A stretch of 36,659 nucleotides of DNA, from contig CALVWV010000049.1 of NCBI GenBank assembly GCA_944368065.1, positions 1 through 36,659 on the forward strand. The letters are read 5' to 3'. The position numbers were made by a program, and so were the translations under genes. The notes below the pieces were generated by a model that did not search any database, was not told the DNA's origin, and worked only from the letters and a program-made list of their open reading frames with translations. This DNA comes from an uncultured Clostridia bacterium (GTDB taxonomy: Bacteria > Bacillota > Clostridia > Christensenellales > Borkfalkiaceae). This document shows positions 16,761 through 24,849 of the stretch, in pieces (within the stretch, counting starts at the first letter, position 1; each line of letters opens with the position of its first letter).

Positions 16761-16789
16761 ATTATATAATACATATTGTACATTGTCAA
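16761..16789 (-). promoter_or_regulatory. Proximal nrdD promoter
   Basis: On the minus strand a perfect TTGACA (16789-16784) and a perfect TATAAT (16766-16761) are separated by 17 bases. The spacer is filled by an NrdR-box-like sequence. The start point would be near 16754, leaving a leader of about 100 nt. Confidence 0.85.
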
Positions 16790-16813
16790 TACCCGAAACA
16801 CAATATCTTGTAT
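16766..16813. promoter_or_regulatory. Proximal NrdR box pair
   Basis: ACACAATATCTTGTAT (16798-16813) matches the NrdR consensus ACACWATATATWGTGT at 14 of 16 positions. A weaker box (16766-16781) has its centre exactly 32 bases away, about three helical turns, the spacing known for NrdR pairs. The weaker box covers the promoter spacer, which fits repression by blocking RNA polymerase. Confidence 0.8.
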
Positions 16814-16903
16814 TAAAAAATATTATAGCAACTTTCAGGCAAAACAATCCGCCATTTTTCAAAGCTTTTGCATTTGCTCTGCCTTCTGACGCGAACGCTA
16901 TTT

Positions 16904-16932
16904 AGTATATAAAATATATAGTACAAAGTCAA
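16904..16932 (-). promoter_or_regulatory. Distal nrdD promoter
   Basis: On the minus strand TTGACT (16932-16927) and TATACT (16909-16904) are separated by 17 bases. It lies exactly 143 bases upstream of the equivalent elements of the proximal promoter. Confidence 0.7.
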
Positions 16933-16956
16933 GTGCGGCGGCACAATATGTTGTAT
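16909..16956. promoter_or_regulatory. Distal NrdR box pair
   Basis: GCACAATATGTTGTAT (16941-16956) and ATAAAATATATAGTAC (16909-16924) each match the NrdR consensus at about 12 of 16 positions and are again 32 bases apart centre to centre. The second covers the promoter spacer, as in the proximal module. Confidence 0.75.
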
Positions 16957-17136
16957 GTTTTTTTGTAACAAAAGGTCGGATAAACAAAACGTGCCGTTTT
17001 GGCGGCAAACGCGCCCGTTTGCCGCCGGAAAAGAAAGCTGTTGAAAACTTTTAACAACTTCACAAGTCGTACAAAGCGCGCGCGGCGCCGGGAAAATTGG
17101 TCGGCGCCGCGCGCTAAACTATGAAACGACGCGCAG

Positions 17137-17577
17137 TCAACCGAGATACTGGCTGAGCGCGGAAATATCGAGCTTCCATTCGGGGACCTGATTTCTGCGG
17201 CGGTGGTCTTCGTTCGCCTTGCCGAGCGCAGCGCGGTATTCGGCGTAAGACGCGCCGTTGACCTGCATGAAGTGATCTTCAGCGGCGCGCAGGTCGCCCT
17301 TGAGCGAAGTGCGGCCTATATGGATTACCGCGTGACAGGCGGGACACACAGCCACCACCCTTACGAGCTTCTGCACGGCGTTCTTTTCGTCGTACTCCCA
17401 CTGCTCGTGCGCTTCCAGACGGGAAGAGGGCTGTCCGCATATCATGCACCTGCCGCCCGCAAGCGCGCGCACGTGGCGGCTTAGCGCGCCCCACTGCGCG
17501 GAGGTAAGCACGGAGCGCAGGTTGGAATACCAGCAGCTGTCGGGTACAAGTTCAAAATTGAGTTTATAATCTTTCAT
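17137..17577 (-). CDS. Small HNH-family protein
   Basis: The 146-residue protein has a C44-x2-C47 pair, EAHE (His 57) and CPACHAVIHIG (Cys 78, Cys 81, His 82, His 86), the zinc-framed HNH (beta-beta-alpha-metal) fold of small endonucleases. The N terminus (PDSCWYSNLRSVLTSAQW) and the C-terminal helix with VPEWKLDIS match a widespread family of stand-alone HNH proteins in bacteria whose role is not established to my knowledge. GAGG lies eight bases before the ATG. It lies between glpK and nrdD, and nothing around it suggests phage or an intron. The nuclease function is inferred from the fold. Confidence 0.75.
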   Translation of the reverse strand: MKDYKLNFELVPDSCWYSNLRSVLTSAQWGALSRHVRALAGGRCMICGQPSSRLEAHEQWEYDEKNAVQKLVRVVAVCPACHAVIHIGRTSLKGDLRAAEDHFMQVNGASYAEYRAALGKANEDHRRRNQVPEWKLDISALSQYLG

Positions 17578-17724
17578 TGATTTGCCTCGTTATTTATATG
17601 GCGCCGTGCGGCGCACATAAACTTCGCCCGCGCGGCTGCGCGGGCGCTTTCAATCAGTTCAAGCCATTATATATACTGTTATTCTGCGCAAAGACATATC
17701 ATTTTATCGCGCAGGCACAAAAGG

Positions 17725-17740
17725 GCGGCATATATGCCGC
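17725..17740. repeat. Extragenic palindrome GCGGCATATATGCCGC, copy 2
   Basis: This is the same 16-bp palindrome as at 9698, here two bases past the glpK stop. On the minus strand it is followed by CCTTTTG, so it may act as a weak terminator. Confidence 0.6.
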
Positions 17741-17742
17741 AA

Positions 17743-19227
17743 CTATTGATTAAGACGGGCGCGGCGGACTGCAAGTTTCCAGCCCGAAATAAGTTTTTCG
17801 CGCTCAGCTTTCGGCATTGCGGGCGCAAAAAGCCGCTCTATGACAGAAAGGGAGCGCACCTCATCCACGTCGCGCCAGAACCCGCAGGAGAGCCCCGCGA
17901 TGTACGCAGCCCCGAGCGAAGTGACTTCGGTAACGGCGGGACGGACTACCGAGCAGTCGGATATGTCGGCCTGAAAACGCATCAGAAAATTGTTGGCGCT
18001 CGCGCCGCCGTCCACTGCGAGGCGGGAAAGAGTTACGCCGGAAGCTTCCTCCATTGCGCGCAGAACGTCGTTGACGCGGTACGCTATGCCCTCAAGCACG
18101 GCGCGGACTATGTGCTCCTTGCGCGCGCCGCGCGTTATTCCGCTTAAGATACCGCACGCAGAGCCGTCCCAGTAGGGCGCGCCGAGACCGTTGAATGCGG
18201 GAACGAAATACATTCCCGCGCTGTCGTCCACCCTTAATGCAAGTTCCTCAGTTTCCGAGGCGGAACTTATAATGCCCAGCCCGTCCCTGAGCCATTGCAC
18301 TGCCGCGCCGCCGATAAAAACCGAACCTTCGAGCGCGTAAGAAGGTCTGCCTTCAACGCACGCGCACAGCGTGGTCAGAAGTCCGTCGCGCACTTCGGGG
18401 GCGACGAGCCCCGCATTCATCAGAAGAAAACAGCCCGTGCCGTATGTGTTTTTCGCATCGCCCTGTTCAAAGCACATATGCCCGAACAAAGCCGCCTGCT
18501 GGTCGCCCGCGACGCCGCGGATTGGTATTTCGCCGCCGAAATAACGCTTTTCCGTGACGCCGAAATCGCCGCCGCAAGCCTTTACTTCGGGAAGCATGCA
18601 GCGTGGCACGCCGAAGAGATTTAAAAGTTCTTCGTCCCAGCTTAAGGTATGAATGTTAAAAAGCATGGTGCGCGCCGCATTGGTATAATCGGTGGCAAAT
18701 ACCTTTCCGCCCGTAAGCCGCCAGATGAGATAGGTATCCACCGTTCCGAACAGCAGTTCGCCGCGTTCGGCGCGTTCGCGCGCGCCCTGCACGTTGTTTA
18801 AAATCCATTCGAGTTTTGTAGCCGAAAAATAAGGGTCGGGTATAAGCCCCGTCTTAGCGCGGATAATATCTGTAAACCCTTCTTTTACCAGCTGACGGCA
18901 CCTTTCCGTTGTGCGGCGGCACTGCCAGACTATGGCGTTGCATACAGGTCTGCCCGTATCCTTTTCCCATACGACGGTAGTTTCGCGCTGGTTGGTTATG
19001 CCTATCGCGGCGATATCGGAAGGTTTTGCGCCCGCGCGCTCCATTGCGTTACTGACGGCGCGCAGGGAAGAAAAGAAAATTTCTTCAGGGTCGTGCTCAA
19101 CAAGCCCCGGCGCGGGATAAATCTGCGGTATCTCCCTGCCGTAAGAAGATACTACGGCTCCGCTTTTATTGAAAATGACGGCGCGCGTGCTTGTAGTGCC
19201 CTGATCGAGCGCGAGAATGTACTTCAT
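17743..19227 (-). CDS. glpK: Glycerol kinase
   Basis: GlpK makes glycerol 3-phosphate from glycerol and ATP for catabolism or phospholipid synthesis. The 494-residue protein begins [13 protein letters not shown] (phosphate loop of FGGY kinases), has [61 protein letters not shown] and [11 protein letters not shown], and ends with the usual [18 protein letters not shown]. The frame is open to 19266, but the ATG at 19227 has AAGGAAGGGG just upstream and starts at the family's usual point. It stands alone with a strong promoter; no glpF or glpD is in view. Confidence 0.96.
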   Translation of the reverse strand: MKYILALDQGTTSTRAVIFNKSGAVVSSYGREIPQIYPAPGLVEHDPEEIFFSSLRAVSNAMERAGAKPSDIAAIGITNQRETTVVWEKDTGRPVCNAIVWQCRRTTERCRQLVKEGFTDIIRAKTGLIPDPYFSATKLEWILNNVQGARERAERGELLFGTVDTYLIWRLTGGKVFATDYTNAARTMLFNIHTLSWDEELLNLFGVPRCMLPEVKACGGDFGVTEKRYFGGEIPIRGVAGDQQAALFGHMCFEQGDAKNTYGTGCFLLMNAGLVAPEVRDGLLTTLCACVEGRPSYALEGSVFIGGAAVQWLRDGLGIISSASETEELALRVDDSAGMYFVPAFNGLGAPYWDGSACGILSGITRGARKEHIVRAVLEGIAYRVNDVLRAMEEASGVTLSRLAVDGGASANNFLMRFQADISDCSVVRPAVTEVTSLGAAYIAGLSCGFWRDVDEVRSLSVIERLFAPAMPKAEREKLISGWKLAVRRARLNQ

Positions 19228-19602
19228 AATTCCCCTTCCTTTATTCTTTTTCGGATGACCGAACACGTATAATTATATAACTGCGGAGCGGCGTTGTCAA
19301 CGGCGGATTTTTTTCAGGTCTGCCCCGCATCTTGTTTTAACGGCGCGCATTGTGCCGCCGTGCATTGTACGTGCGCGCATTCTGTATCATTTATGCCGTT
19401 TTAATCGTCGCCGTCCGCATTTACATTTTATTGACAATTTTTTAATTATATTTTAACGGCGCGACGGTAACATAATAATAAAGTGAGCGTAAAAGCCGCA
19501 AAGCGGATAAAATAATAAAAAATATAATTTTGTTTATGATAATTTATAATTATTTTATAAACGAGACGTATATTATAACCGTAAAGCACAAAGGAGAGTT
19601 TT
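19228..19602. other. 375-bp divergent intergenic region
   Basis: It carries the glpK promoter (19272-19300) and a strongly AT-rich 100 bases before the rightward membrane-protein gene. A TTGACA on the plus strand at 19431 has no good -10 element, so I cannot place the rightward promoter. Confidence 0.5.
19272..19300 (-). promoter_or_regulatory. glpK promoter
   Basis: On the minus strand TTGACA (19300-19295) and TATAAT (19277-19272) are separated by 17 bases, a full consensus. The leader is about 40 nt. Confidence 0.85.
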
Positions 19603-20289
19603 TTGTTTATGGAGAATACAGCAGCCGCAGGCGGCGAAGCTGCCGAAAAATTAAGCGAAAAGGATAAAAAATTCAAGCCGCTGAGCATATTCGGCTACGA
19701 CGCGCGCTACTTTTTCATAGGCATGATAGTGTTTGCCTTTTTCGGCTTCTGCGCCGAAAACATAGGCAGAATGACGGTACAGCATATTTTTGACTGCAGA
19801 CATCAGCTTCTGCCCTTCCTGTTCGCGTACGGAATTGCACTCCTCGCCGTATATGTTTTAATAGGCACGCCCGACGACCTCAGATTTTTCAATATAAGAA
19901 TTTTCAGGCAAAAAAACACGCGAAATAAGATACTTTCGCACATCATTTATTTCAGCGTTATTTTTGTGTTCATTCTGGGCGGCGAAATTGCCGTCGGCAT
20001 GATTTACGAAAAATTTGCAGGCGTAATCTTGTGGGACTACAGCGACATACCCACGCACATCACGCGGTATACAAGCATTTTAACCACCCTTTTATACGGC
20101 GGCGGCGTGTACCTTCTGATGGCGTTCGCGTTCAGACCGATGATGAAGCTTATAATGAAGATGGGGCTGAAAGCCGCCACCATCATCGACTGCACATTAG
20201 GCGTTGCGATTGTCATTGACTTCCTTATCATGATTATAATAACGTTCGTGACGGGCAGCGCGCCCGATTACTGGTCGATAAGCTGGTAA
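19603..20289 (+). CDS. CmpB-like multi-pass membrane protein (ABC_trans_CmpB family)
   Basis: The 228-residue protein has a charged N terminus and about five TM segments (near 35-55, 70-90, 115-138, 158-175 and 195-218). VILWDYSDIPTHI and LLYGGGVYLLMAF resemble the conserved core of the CmpB family (PF06541), often called putative ABC transporter permease, whose biological role is not known. The start is probably TTG at 19603, which lies six bases from AAGGAG; an ATG two codons later is 12 bases away. It is one of only two protein genes on the plus strand and has no partner ATPase. It is convergent with the bcp gene. Confidence 0.75.
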   Translation: MFMENTAAAGGEAAEKLSEKDKKFKPLSIFGYDARYFFIGMIVFAFFGFCAENIGRMTVQHIFDCRHQLLPFLFAYGIALLAVYVLIGTPDDLRFFNIRIFRQKNTRNKILSHIIYFSVIFVFILGGEIAVGMIYEKFAGVILWDYSDIPTHITRYTSILTTLLYGGGVYLLMAFAFRPMMKLIMKMGLKAATIIDCTLGVAIVIDFLIMIIITFVTGSAPDYWSISW

Positions 20290-20357
20290 TCTGCTCTGCA
20301 GCTTATCAAAAAAATTACAGTCAAAGGCATTTCGTCTTTTGTCAACCTCCAATGCAA

Positions 20358-20388
20358 GTGGACCCGCCGCAGTATGCGGCGGGTCCAC
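20358..20388. terminator. Convergent-gene hairpin
   Basis: GTGGACCCGCCGCA (20358-20371) pairs perfectly with 20375-20388 around a 3-base loop. It sits between the convergent CmpB-like and bcp genes. There is no clear T tail on either strand, so termination efficiency is uncertain. Confidence 0.5.
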
Positions 20389-20393
20389 GGCTT

Positions 20394-20855
20394 TCAGAGC
20401 GAATTTACAAAATCAAGTACTTCCTGCGGGTTCTTGTCGGGCGAAACGCCCGCCTTTGCGTAAACGACGTTGCCCTCGCCGTCTATTACGTAAGTCGTGC
20501 GTATCGTGCCGACGGTAACTTTGCCGTAAAGCTTCTTTTCGCCGATTGCGCCGTACGACTCGTGCACAGTTTTTTCGGGGTCGGAAAGAAGTATGAACGG
20601 CAGCGAGTTCTTTTCCCTGAACTTTTTATGCGAAGCCGCGGAATCCTTGCTTATGCCGACGACTTCCGCTCCCGCCGCCCTGAACTGAGAATACAGCGCG
20701 CCGAACGCGCACGCCTGGCGGGTACAGCCCGGAGTGCTGTCCTTGGGATAAAAATACAGCACGAGAGTTTTTCCGCGGAAATCGTTCAAAGAATACTGCC
20801 TGCCCTCATCGTCCGAAAGGGTGAAATCGGGGGCTTTTTCTCCGATAGTCAGCAT
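20394..20855 (-). CDS. bcp: Peroxiredoxin, Bcp/PrxQ type
   Basis: This thiol peroxidase reduces hydrogen peroxide and organic peroxides with thioredoxin as electron donor. In its 153 residues, FYPKDSTPGCTRQACAF has the active-site P-x3-T-x2-C with the peroxidatic Cys 44 and a second Cys five residues on (49), the atypical 2-Cys arrangement of PrxQ/Bcp. The opening GEKAPDFTL is also typical. AGGAGG lies eight bases before the ATG. The sequence GCGGCATATATGC overlaps its leader and start codon. Likely role: oxygen defence in an anaerobe. Confidence 0.95.
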   Translation of the reverse strand: MLTIGEKAPDFTLSDDEGRQYSLNDFRGKTLVLYFYPKDSTPGCTRQACAFGALYSQFRAAGAEVVGISKDSAASHKKFREKNSLPFILLSDPEKTVHESYGAIGEKKLYGKVTVGTIRTTYVIDGEGNVVYAKAGVSPDKNPQEVLDFVNSL

Positions 20856-20937
20856 ATATGCCGCCTCCTTTTTTTATTTTTGCCCTCCTATTATAACAGC
20901 CTTGCAGCCTTATGTCAATACGCGGAAAAATCATAAA

Positions 20938-20981
20938 AAAAAGCCGTTGCCTGCGGCATATGCCGCAGGCAACGGCTTTTT
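20938..20981 (-). terminator. 44-base perfect palindrome, terminator of the P-type ATPase
   Basis: Bases 20938-20959 are the exact reverse complement of 20960-20981. On the minus strand the stem runs into eight T. It lies 19 bases past the ATPase stop. T5 on the plus strand would allow bidirectional use. Confidence 0.9.
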
Positions 20982-20999
20982 CAGACTTAAAACAATCAA

Positions 21000-23684
21000 T
21001 CAGTTGCGCTTTGATTTTTTAGCCGAAACAAGCCTGCCGATAAGCTTTGCAACTTCAGACACAACTATTATGCTGAGCGCCATTGCAAACACTTTGAGCC
21101 AGTCTATAATGTTCAGTCCGCCCGTCGTGTTGAACACTTCGCCGCCGAACTGCGTTATTATAATCTGAAGCACGAACGTGCCCGCAAATACCGCAAGCAT
21201 TATGTGGTTGTGCAGAATGTTTCTGAATATGCTGGTGTTGCCGAGCTCCCTCGAGTTGAACGCATTGAACAGCTGGAAAAGCACGAACAGCGTGAAGATT
21301 GCCGCGCTTTCGTGGCCTTCCTCTATGGCGAGGAAGTTGAAGCTCTTCTGGAGCACGATTATAAGCACCATGAACAGTCCGTTCACCACAATTCTTAAAA
21401 GCATATCCTTTGTGACGATGCTCATATTTCTCGGCGTAGGATTTCTGTCCATAAGTCCCGCGCGCATGGGCTCGAGGCCGAGCGTTACCGCGGGAGGGCC
21501 GTCCATGATGAGGTTTATCCACAACATCTGCAGAGGCGAGAAAGGCGTGCCGACGTTGAGAATTACGCAAATCATTACTATGAGCACGGAAGAAAGGTTA
21601 ACCGTGAGCTGGAACTGTATGAAGCGCTGGAAGTTTTCGTAAATGCCCCTGCCCCACTGCACGGCGGTGACAATCGTAGAGAAAGAATCGTCCAGAAGCA
21701 CGATATCGCTCGCTTCCTTGGAAACTTCTGTACCCGTGATGCCCATAGCCACGCCTACGTCCGCATTCTTTATTGCGGGCGCGTCGTTTATGCCGTCGCC
21801 AGTTACCGCGACCACGTTGCCCTGCGCCTTAAGCGCCTTTACCACGCGCATCTTTATTACGGGGGTAGAACGCGCAATTACGCGTATTTTGGGGATAAGC
21901 GCAGAGAACTCTTCGTCCGAAAGGTTTTCCACATCCTTGGCCTCGACTGCTATATGTTCGTCGTCGAGTATGCCGAGCTGGGTTGCTATCGCCTTGGCGG
22001 TTATTATGTTGTCGCCCGTGAGCATCTTTATGTCTATGCCCGCATGGCGGCAGTGCTCTACGGCGGCGAATACGTCGGGACGGAGCGGGTCGGAAATTAC
22101 CACAAAGCCGTCGAACGTCATTCCGCTTTCAACAAGGGCGCGCTCTTCGGTGAAGTTGTAACTTCTGTCAAGCGTGCGGTGAGCAAGACCTATTACCCTG
22201 CCCGCCTGAGCCTGATATCCCGCGATGGCCTGCTCTGCGGCAATTCTGTCCTCGTCGGGCATTACGCACATTGCAAGTATCTTTTCGGGGCTGCCCTTGG
22301 TGTAAGCCACCTGCTCGCCGTTCTCTTCTATGACGGTGGTCATATTCTTCGTCTCGGAAGAGAAGGGATAGCGGAACACCTGTCTGAATCCGCCGCGGAC
22401 GGGGGCGTAGTCTACGCCCGACTTGTGCGCCGCAACGAGCATTGCGCACTCCGTGGGATTGCCGATAAATTCGGGAGTATCGCCCCTGAAATGTACGTCC
22501 GCAGTGGAGTTTACGCAGAAGTTCGTCATCATTGCGCAGCCTTTCGGAAGTTCGGAGGGAGCGAGATGAGTGTTGCCGAGCTGAATGTCGGTAACCGTCA
22601 TGCGGTTTTCGGTGAGAGTGCCCGTCTTATCCGAGCAGATGACGTTTATGCAGCCTACCGTTTCGCACGCGACGAGCTTTTTGACAAGCGCGTTCTGTTT
22701 GGACATCTTTATGATGTTTATCGCAAGGGTTACCGCAACTATCGTGGGCAGACCTTCGGGAACAGCGGCAACGATAAGCACTATGCTGTCGAGGAAGGCG
22801 TCGGAGAAGAGCTGGAAAATGTGTATGGGCGTCATGCCATCGAACCCTGCAACGAGATACTCTATCGCCTGTATGACGAATATGAGCGCCGCGGCGACTG
22901 CTCCGAGCGTGGTTATGAGTTTGCCCAGCTTTGCAAGCTTTTCCTGCAGGGGAGTCGTGGACTTATCCTGATTGGTGAGCTCGCGCGCGATTTTGCCGAA
23001 TTCGGTATGGTCGCCTACGCCCGTTACCACGGCCTTGCCCGAACCGCCCGTTATGAAGCAGCCCGAATAGAGCATGTTCTGCCTTTCAGCCACAGGCGTG
23101 TTCTCCGCTTCGCATACAAAGGAAGCGTCCTTGTGCACGGCCATGCTCTCGCCGGTGAGCGCGCTTTCGTCGGACATAAGCTGGGTGCTGTCTATAAGAC
23201 GGCAGTCGGCGGGCAGTTTTGCGCCCGTTTCTACAAGAAGAATATCGCCTACCACGACCTCGAGCTGGGGAATCATTTTTACTTCGCCGCCGCGTATGAC
23301 TTTTACGAGCGTATCTTCGCCTATTTTGGACAGAGCCTCGAAAGCTTTTGCGCTTCTGCCCTCCATCACTACGGTTATAGTAACCGAAAGCATGATGGCA
23401 ACAAGTATGCCGATTACCTCATAAAACTCGCTTTCGCCCGTTGTTACTTCGTTGACGATGTTGACGGCAACGGTTATTACGAGCGCGACGAGAAGGATTA
23501 TGAGCATCGGTTCGCACACGGCTTCCCATATTCGCCTTAAAACCGATTTGGGTTTTTCGCGGGTGAACTGGTTTTCGCCGTTTGCCGCGCGGCTTTGTTC
23601 GACTTCGGCTTCGGAAAGGCCGACGTCGGGATTTACGCCTTTTTCCGAAAGCACGTCGCGCGCGGACTGCATGTACTCCTTCAT
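21000..23684 (-). CDS. P-type ATPase, P2 type, probable Mn2+/Ca2+ exporter
   Basis: This 894-residue cation pump has the actuator motif TGES (177-180), PEGLP in M4 (309-313), the phosphorylated Asp 352 in DKTGTLT, MLTGDN, VTGDGINDAPAIKNADVGVAMG, and NLIMDGPPAVTLGLEP in M6, all matching SERCA/PMCA-like calcium ATPases. About ten TM segments are seen. Family membership alone would suggest Ca2+, but a yybP-ykoY aptamer, which senses Mn2+, lies in its leader. L. lactis YoaB is a known case of a riboswitch-controlled P2 ATPase linked to manganese. Mn2+ efflux is therefore the better guess. GGAGG lies six bases before the ATG. It has its own promoter and a strong terminator. Confidence 0.93.
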   Translation of the reverse strand: MKEYMQSARDVLSEKGVNPDVGLSEAEVEQSRAANGENQFTREKPKSVLRRIWEAVCEPMLIILLVALVITVAVNIVNEVTTGESEFYEVIGILVAIMLSVTITVVMEGRSAKAFEALSKIGEDTLVKVIRGGEVKMIPQLEVVVGDILLVETGAKLPADCRLIDSTQLMSDESALTGESMAVHKDASFVCEAENTPVAERQNMLYSGCFITGGSGKAVVTGVGDHTEFGKIARELTNQDKSTTPLQEKLAKLGKLITTLGAVAAALIFVIQAIEYLVAGFDGMTPIHIFQLFSDAFLDSIVLIVAAVPEGLPTIVAVTLAINIIKMSKQNALVKKLVACETVGCINVICSDKTGTLTENRMTVTDIQLGNTHLAPSELPKGCAMMTNFCVNSTADVHFRGDTPEFIGNPTECAMLVAAHKSGVDYAPVRGGFRQVFRYPFSSETKNMTTVIEENGEQVAYTKGSPEKILAMCVMPDEDRIAAEQAIAGYQAQAGRVIGLAHRTLDRSYNFTEERALVESGMTFDGFVVISDPLRPDVFAAVEHCRHAGIDIKMLTGDNIITAKAIATQLGILDDEHIAVEAKDVENLSDEEFSALIPKIRVIARSTPVIKMRVVKALKAQGNVVAVTGDGINDAPAIKNADVGVAMGITGTEVSKEASDIVLLDDSFSTIVTAVQWGRGIYENFQRFIQFQLTVNLSSVLIVMICVILNVGTPFSPLQMLWINLIMDGPPAVTLGLEPMRAGLMDRNPTPRNMSIVTKDMLLRIVVNGLFMVLIIVLQKSFNFLAIEEGHESAAIFTLFVLFQLFNAFNSRELGNTSIFRNILHNHIMLAVFAGTFVLQIIITQFGGEVFNTTGGLNIIDWLKVFAMALSIIVVSEVAKLIGRLVSAKKSKRN

Positions 23685-23734
23685 TAAAAACCTCCACTTT
23701 TAGTCTGCAATAAAATCCGGGAAAAATCACGCAG

Positions 23735-23768
23735 AAAAAAAATATCCGCAAGCCCTGTCGGCTTACGG
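23735..23768 (-). terminator. Intrinsic terminator, riboswitch expression platform
   Basis: CCGTAAGCC pairs with GGCTTGCGG (9 bp, one G-U) and is followed by ATA and eight T, before the ATPase start. Its 5' arm is also complementary, with one bulge, to CGGCTATACGG in the 3' part of the aptamer, so the two folds compete. Confidence 0.8.
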
Positions 23769-23777
23769 TTGAATATA

Positions 23778-23905
23778 AAGACCCCGTATAGCCGCTTTTA
23801 TGGATATACGTGAGTCTGGTAATTTGAGGCAGGCCAGGCGCAATGCCACGATGTTGGTTACTGCCTACGCGCCGCACGGCGCGCTTACTACTCCCCCACG
23901 GGATT
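23778..23905 (-). promoter_or_regulatory. yybP-ykoY manganese riboswitch
   Basis: Read on the minus strand, the leader has GGGGGAGTAG, a GC-rich stem (GCGCGCC/GGCGCG), CCAACATCG, GCCTGG..CTGCC, CAGACTCACG, a short hairpin (CGTATA/TATACG) and GGGGTCTTT. These are the conserved blocks of the yybP-ykoY aptamer in the right order. CCCGT at the 5' end and ACGGG at the 3' end close the P1 helix. An intrinsic terminator follows. Natural members usually turn genes on with Mn2+; the direction here cannot be read from sequence alone. Confidence 0.9.
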
Positions 23906-23918
23906 TAATTGCATATAG

Positions 23919-23948
23919 ATATTAACACACGGACAAAAAAATTGTCAA
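23919..23948 (-). promoter_or_regulatory. Promoter of the riboswitch-ATPase unit
   Basis: On the minus strand TTGACA (23948-23943) and TAATAT (23924-23919) are separated by 18 bases. The start near 23912 would place the aptamer at the very 5' end of the transcript. Confidence 0.65.
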
Positions 23949-24040
23949 ACGAAATAAGAACTTTTTTTGCATTAAAATTTTTATCGCGCGGCGGACATAT
24001 GCGCATTGCGCGGCGGAAACACGCCGAGTTATTTACAGCG

Positions 24041-24613
24041 CTACACCCTGCCTTCCGTCCCGCTTAAACTCTGCGGCAGATATACGCGGATGAACTTTAC
24101 CGCCTGAACGCAGTTCACGACGTACTTCACGCTCTTTTTTATAGGCTTATCCAGGCCGCTTGCAAGGTAAAAAGTGACTTTGCCGTAATTGAGATTGCCC
24201 GAATAAGCCCAGCCGTTCACAAGAAAGGCAAGTTTTGCGGGCGTGGCCTTTACATACACCACGTCGCGCGCGGCAAAATATTCGCGCGTGCCGTTTTTAT
24301 GGCAAAGAACTATGAAGCCGTCCTCGCGGTAGGCTATCGTATACGGCGGCGCATTTGAACTTACGCTGACATCGGATATGGCGCGGCGGAAAACGAGGAC
24401 GCACAAAACGCCGTCGGCTGCAATAAGCACGACGGTTATCGACCAGAAAAGCGCGGGGATATCCTGCAGAAAGAGCACGTTGAGCGCCTGAACCAGCACG
24501 ATGAGAAAAATATTTATGAGGATTGCAAGAAACACCGAACCGGTGATCGCCTCGTTTTTGTTGATTGTCACCCTGCCCGCAAGCGGGGTAAGCTTTATGC
24601 CGTCCTCTGTCAT
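24041..24613 (-). CDS. Unknown membrane protein with two TM helices
   Basis: I do not recognise this 190-residue protein. It has a short N-terminal cytoplasmic part, two TM helices (about 24-48 and 54-75), and a 110-residue soluble tail with alternating beta-like stretches (YTIAYREDGFIVLCH, REYFAARDVVYVKATPAKLAFLVNG). This resembles the general layout of membrane-anchored PH-like domains, but no signature is visible. The ATG at 24613 is five bases from GAGG. It has its own consensus promoter. No neighbour hints at its job. Confidence 0.7.
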   Translation of the reverse strand: MTEDGIKLTPLAGRVTINKNEAITGSVFLAILINIFLIVLVQALNVLFLQDIPALFWSITVVLIAADGVLCVLVFRRAISDVSVSSNAPPYTIAYREDGFIVLCHKNGTREYFAARDVVYVKATPAKLAFLVNGWAYSGNLNYGKVTFYLASGLDKPIKKSVKYVVNCVQAVKFIRVYLPQSLSGTEGRV

Positions 24614-24645
24614 TCCAGCCTCAACGAAGTTACATTACGGGTATA

Positions 24646-24674
24646 ATTTTATCACCGCCGCGGCTATATGTCAA
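24646..24674 (-). promoter_or_regulatory. Promoter of the two-TM protein
   Basis: On the minus strand TTGACA (24674-24669) and TAAAAT (24651-24646) are separated by 17 bases. The start lies about 25 nt before the gene. Confidence 0.8.
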
Positions 24675-24719
24675 ACGGCGGAATTAAATAAAAATTACCA
24701 CAATTTTTGCATAATGCGC

Positions 24720-24761
24720 GTTCCGGGGCGCGTTTTTGCACCCAAAAACGCGCCCCGGAAC
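24720..24761. other. 18-bp perfect hairpin between two transcription units
   Basis: Bases 24720-24737 pair exactly with 24744-24761 around GCACCC. The plus strand tail is CAAATTTTTA; the minus strand has no T tail. It lies between the STAS gene's terminator and the next promoter, possibly as an insulator. Confidence 0.55.
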
Positions 24762-24791
24762 AAATTTTTAATCTTGTTGCGTTCAAAAAAT

Positions 24792-24831
24792 AAAAAATGC
24801 GGAAAGAAATTCAAACTTTTGCCTTTCCGCA
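24792..24831 (-). terminator. Terminator of the STAS gene
   Basis: TGCGGAAAG pairs with CTTTCCGCA (24798-24806 with 24823-24831). On the minus strand it is followed by TTTTTTATTTTTT. Confidence 0.8.
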
Positions 24832-24849
24832 AACAAATAAAGCCGCCCC

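Larger units (their letters stand above)
16655..17136. other. 482-bp nrdD upstream region
   Basis: No protein gene is seen. It carries two consecutive promoter/NrdR-box modules (16761-16813 and 16904-16956), each the same size and geometry, and the HNH gene's 3' hairpin (about 17078-17115). The sequence between the modules contains only a 4-codon ATG frame. Confidence 0.7.

Noticed and set aside
17041-17060. Possible Rex operator (TTGTTAAAAGTTTTCAAC on the minus strand)
   Set aside because: Only one half fits the consensus, and it is too far from the nrdD promoters to be convincing.
19431-19459. Plus-strand promoter for the CmpB-like gene (TTGACA at 19431)
   Set aside because: No acceptable -10 element lies 15-19 bases downstream.
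21954-23540. 528-residue plus-strand frame
   Set aside because: It is the antisense shadow of the P-type ATPase, which has complete motifs on the minus strand.
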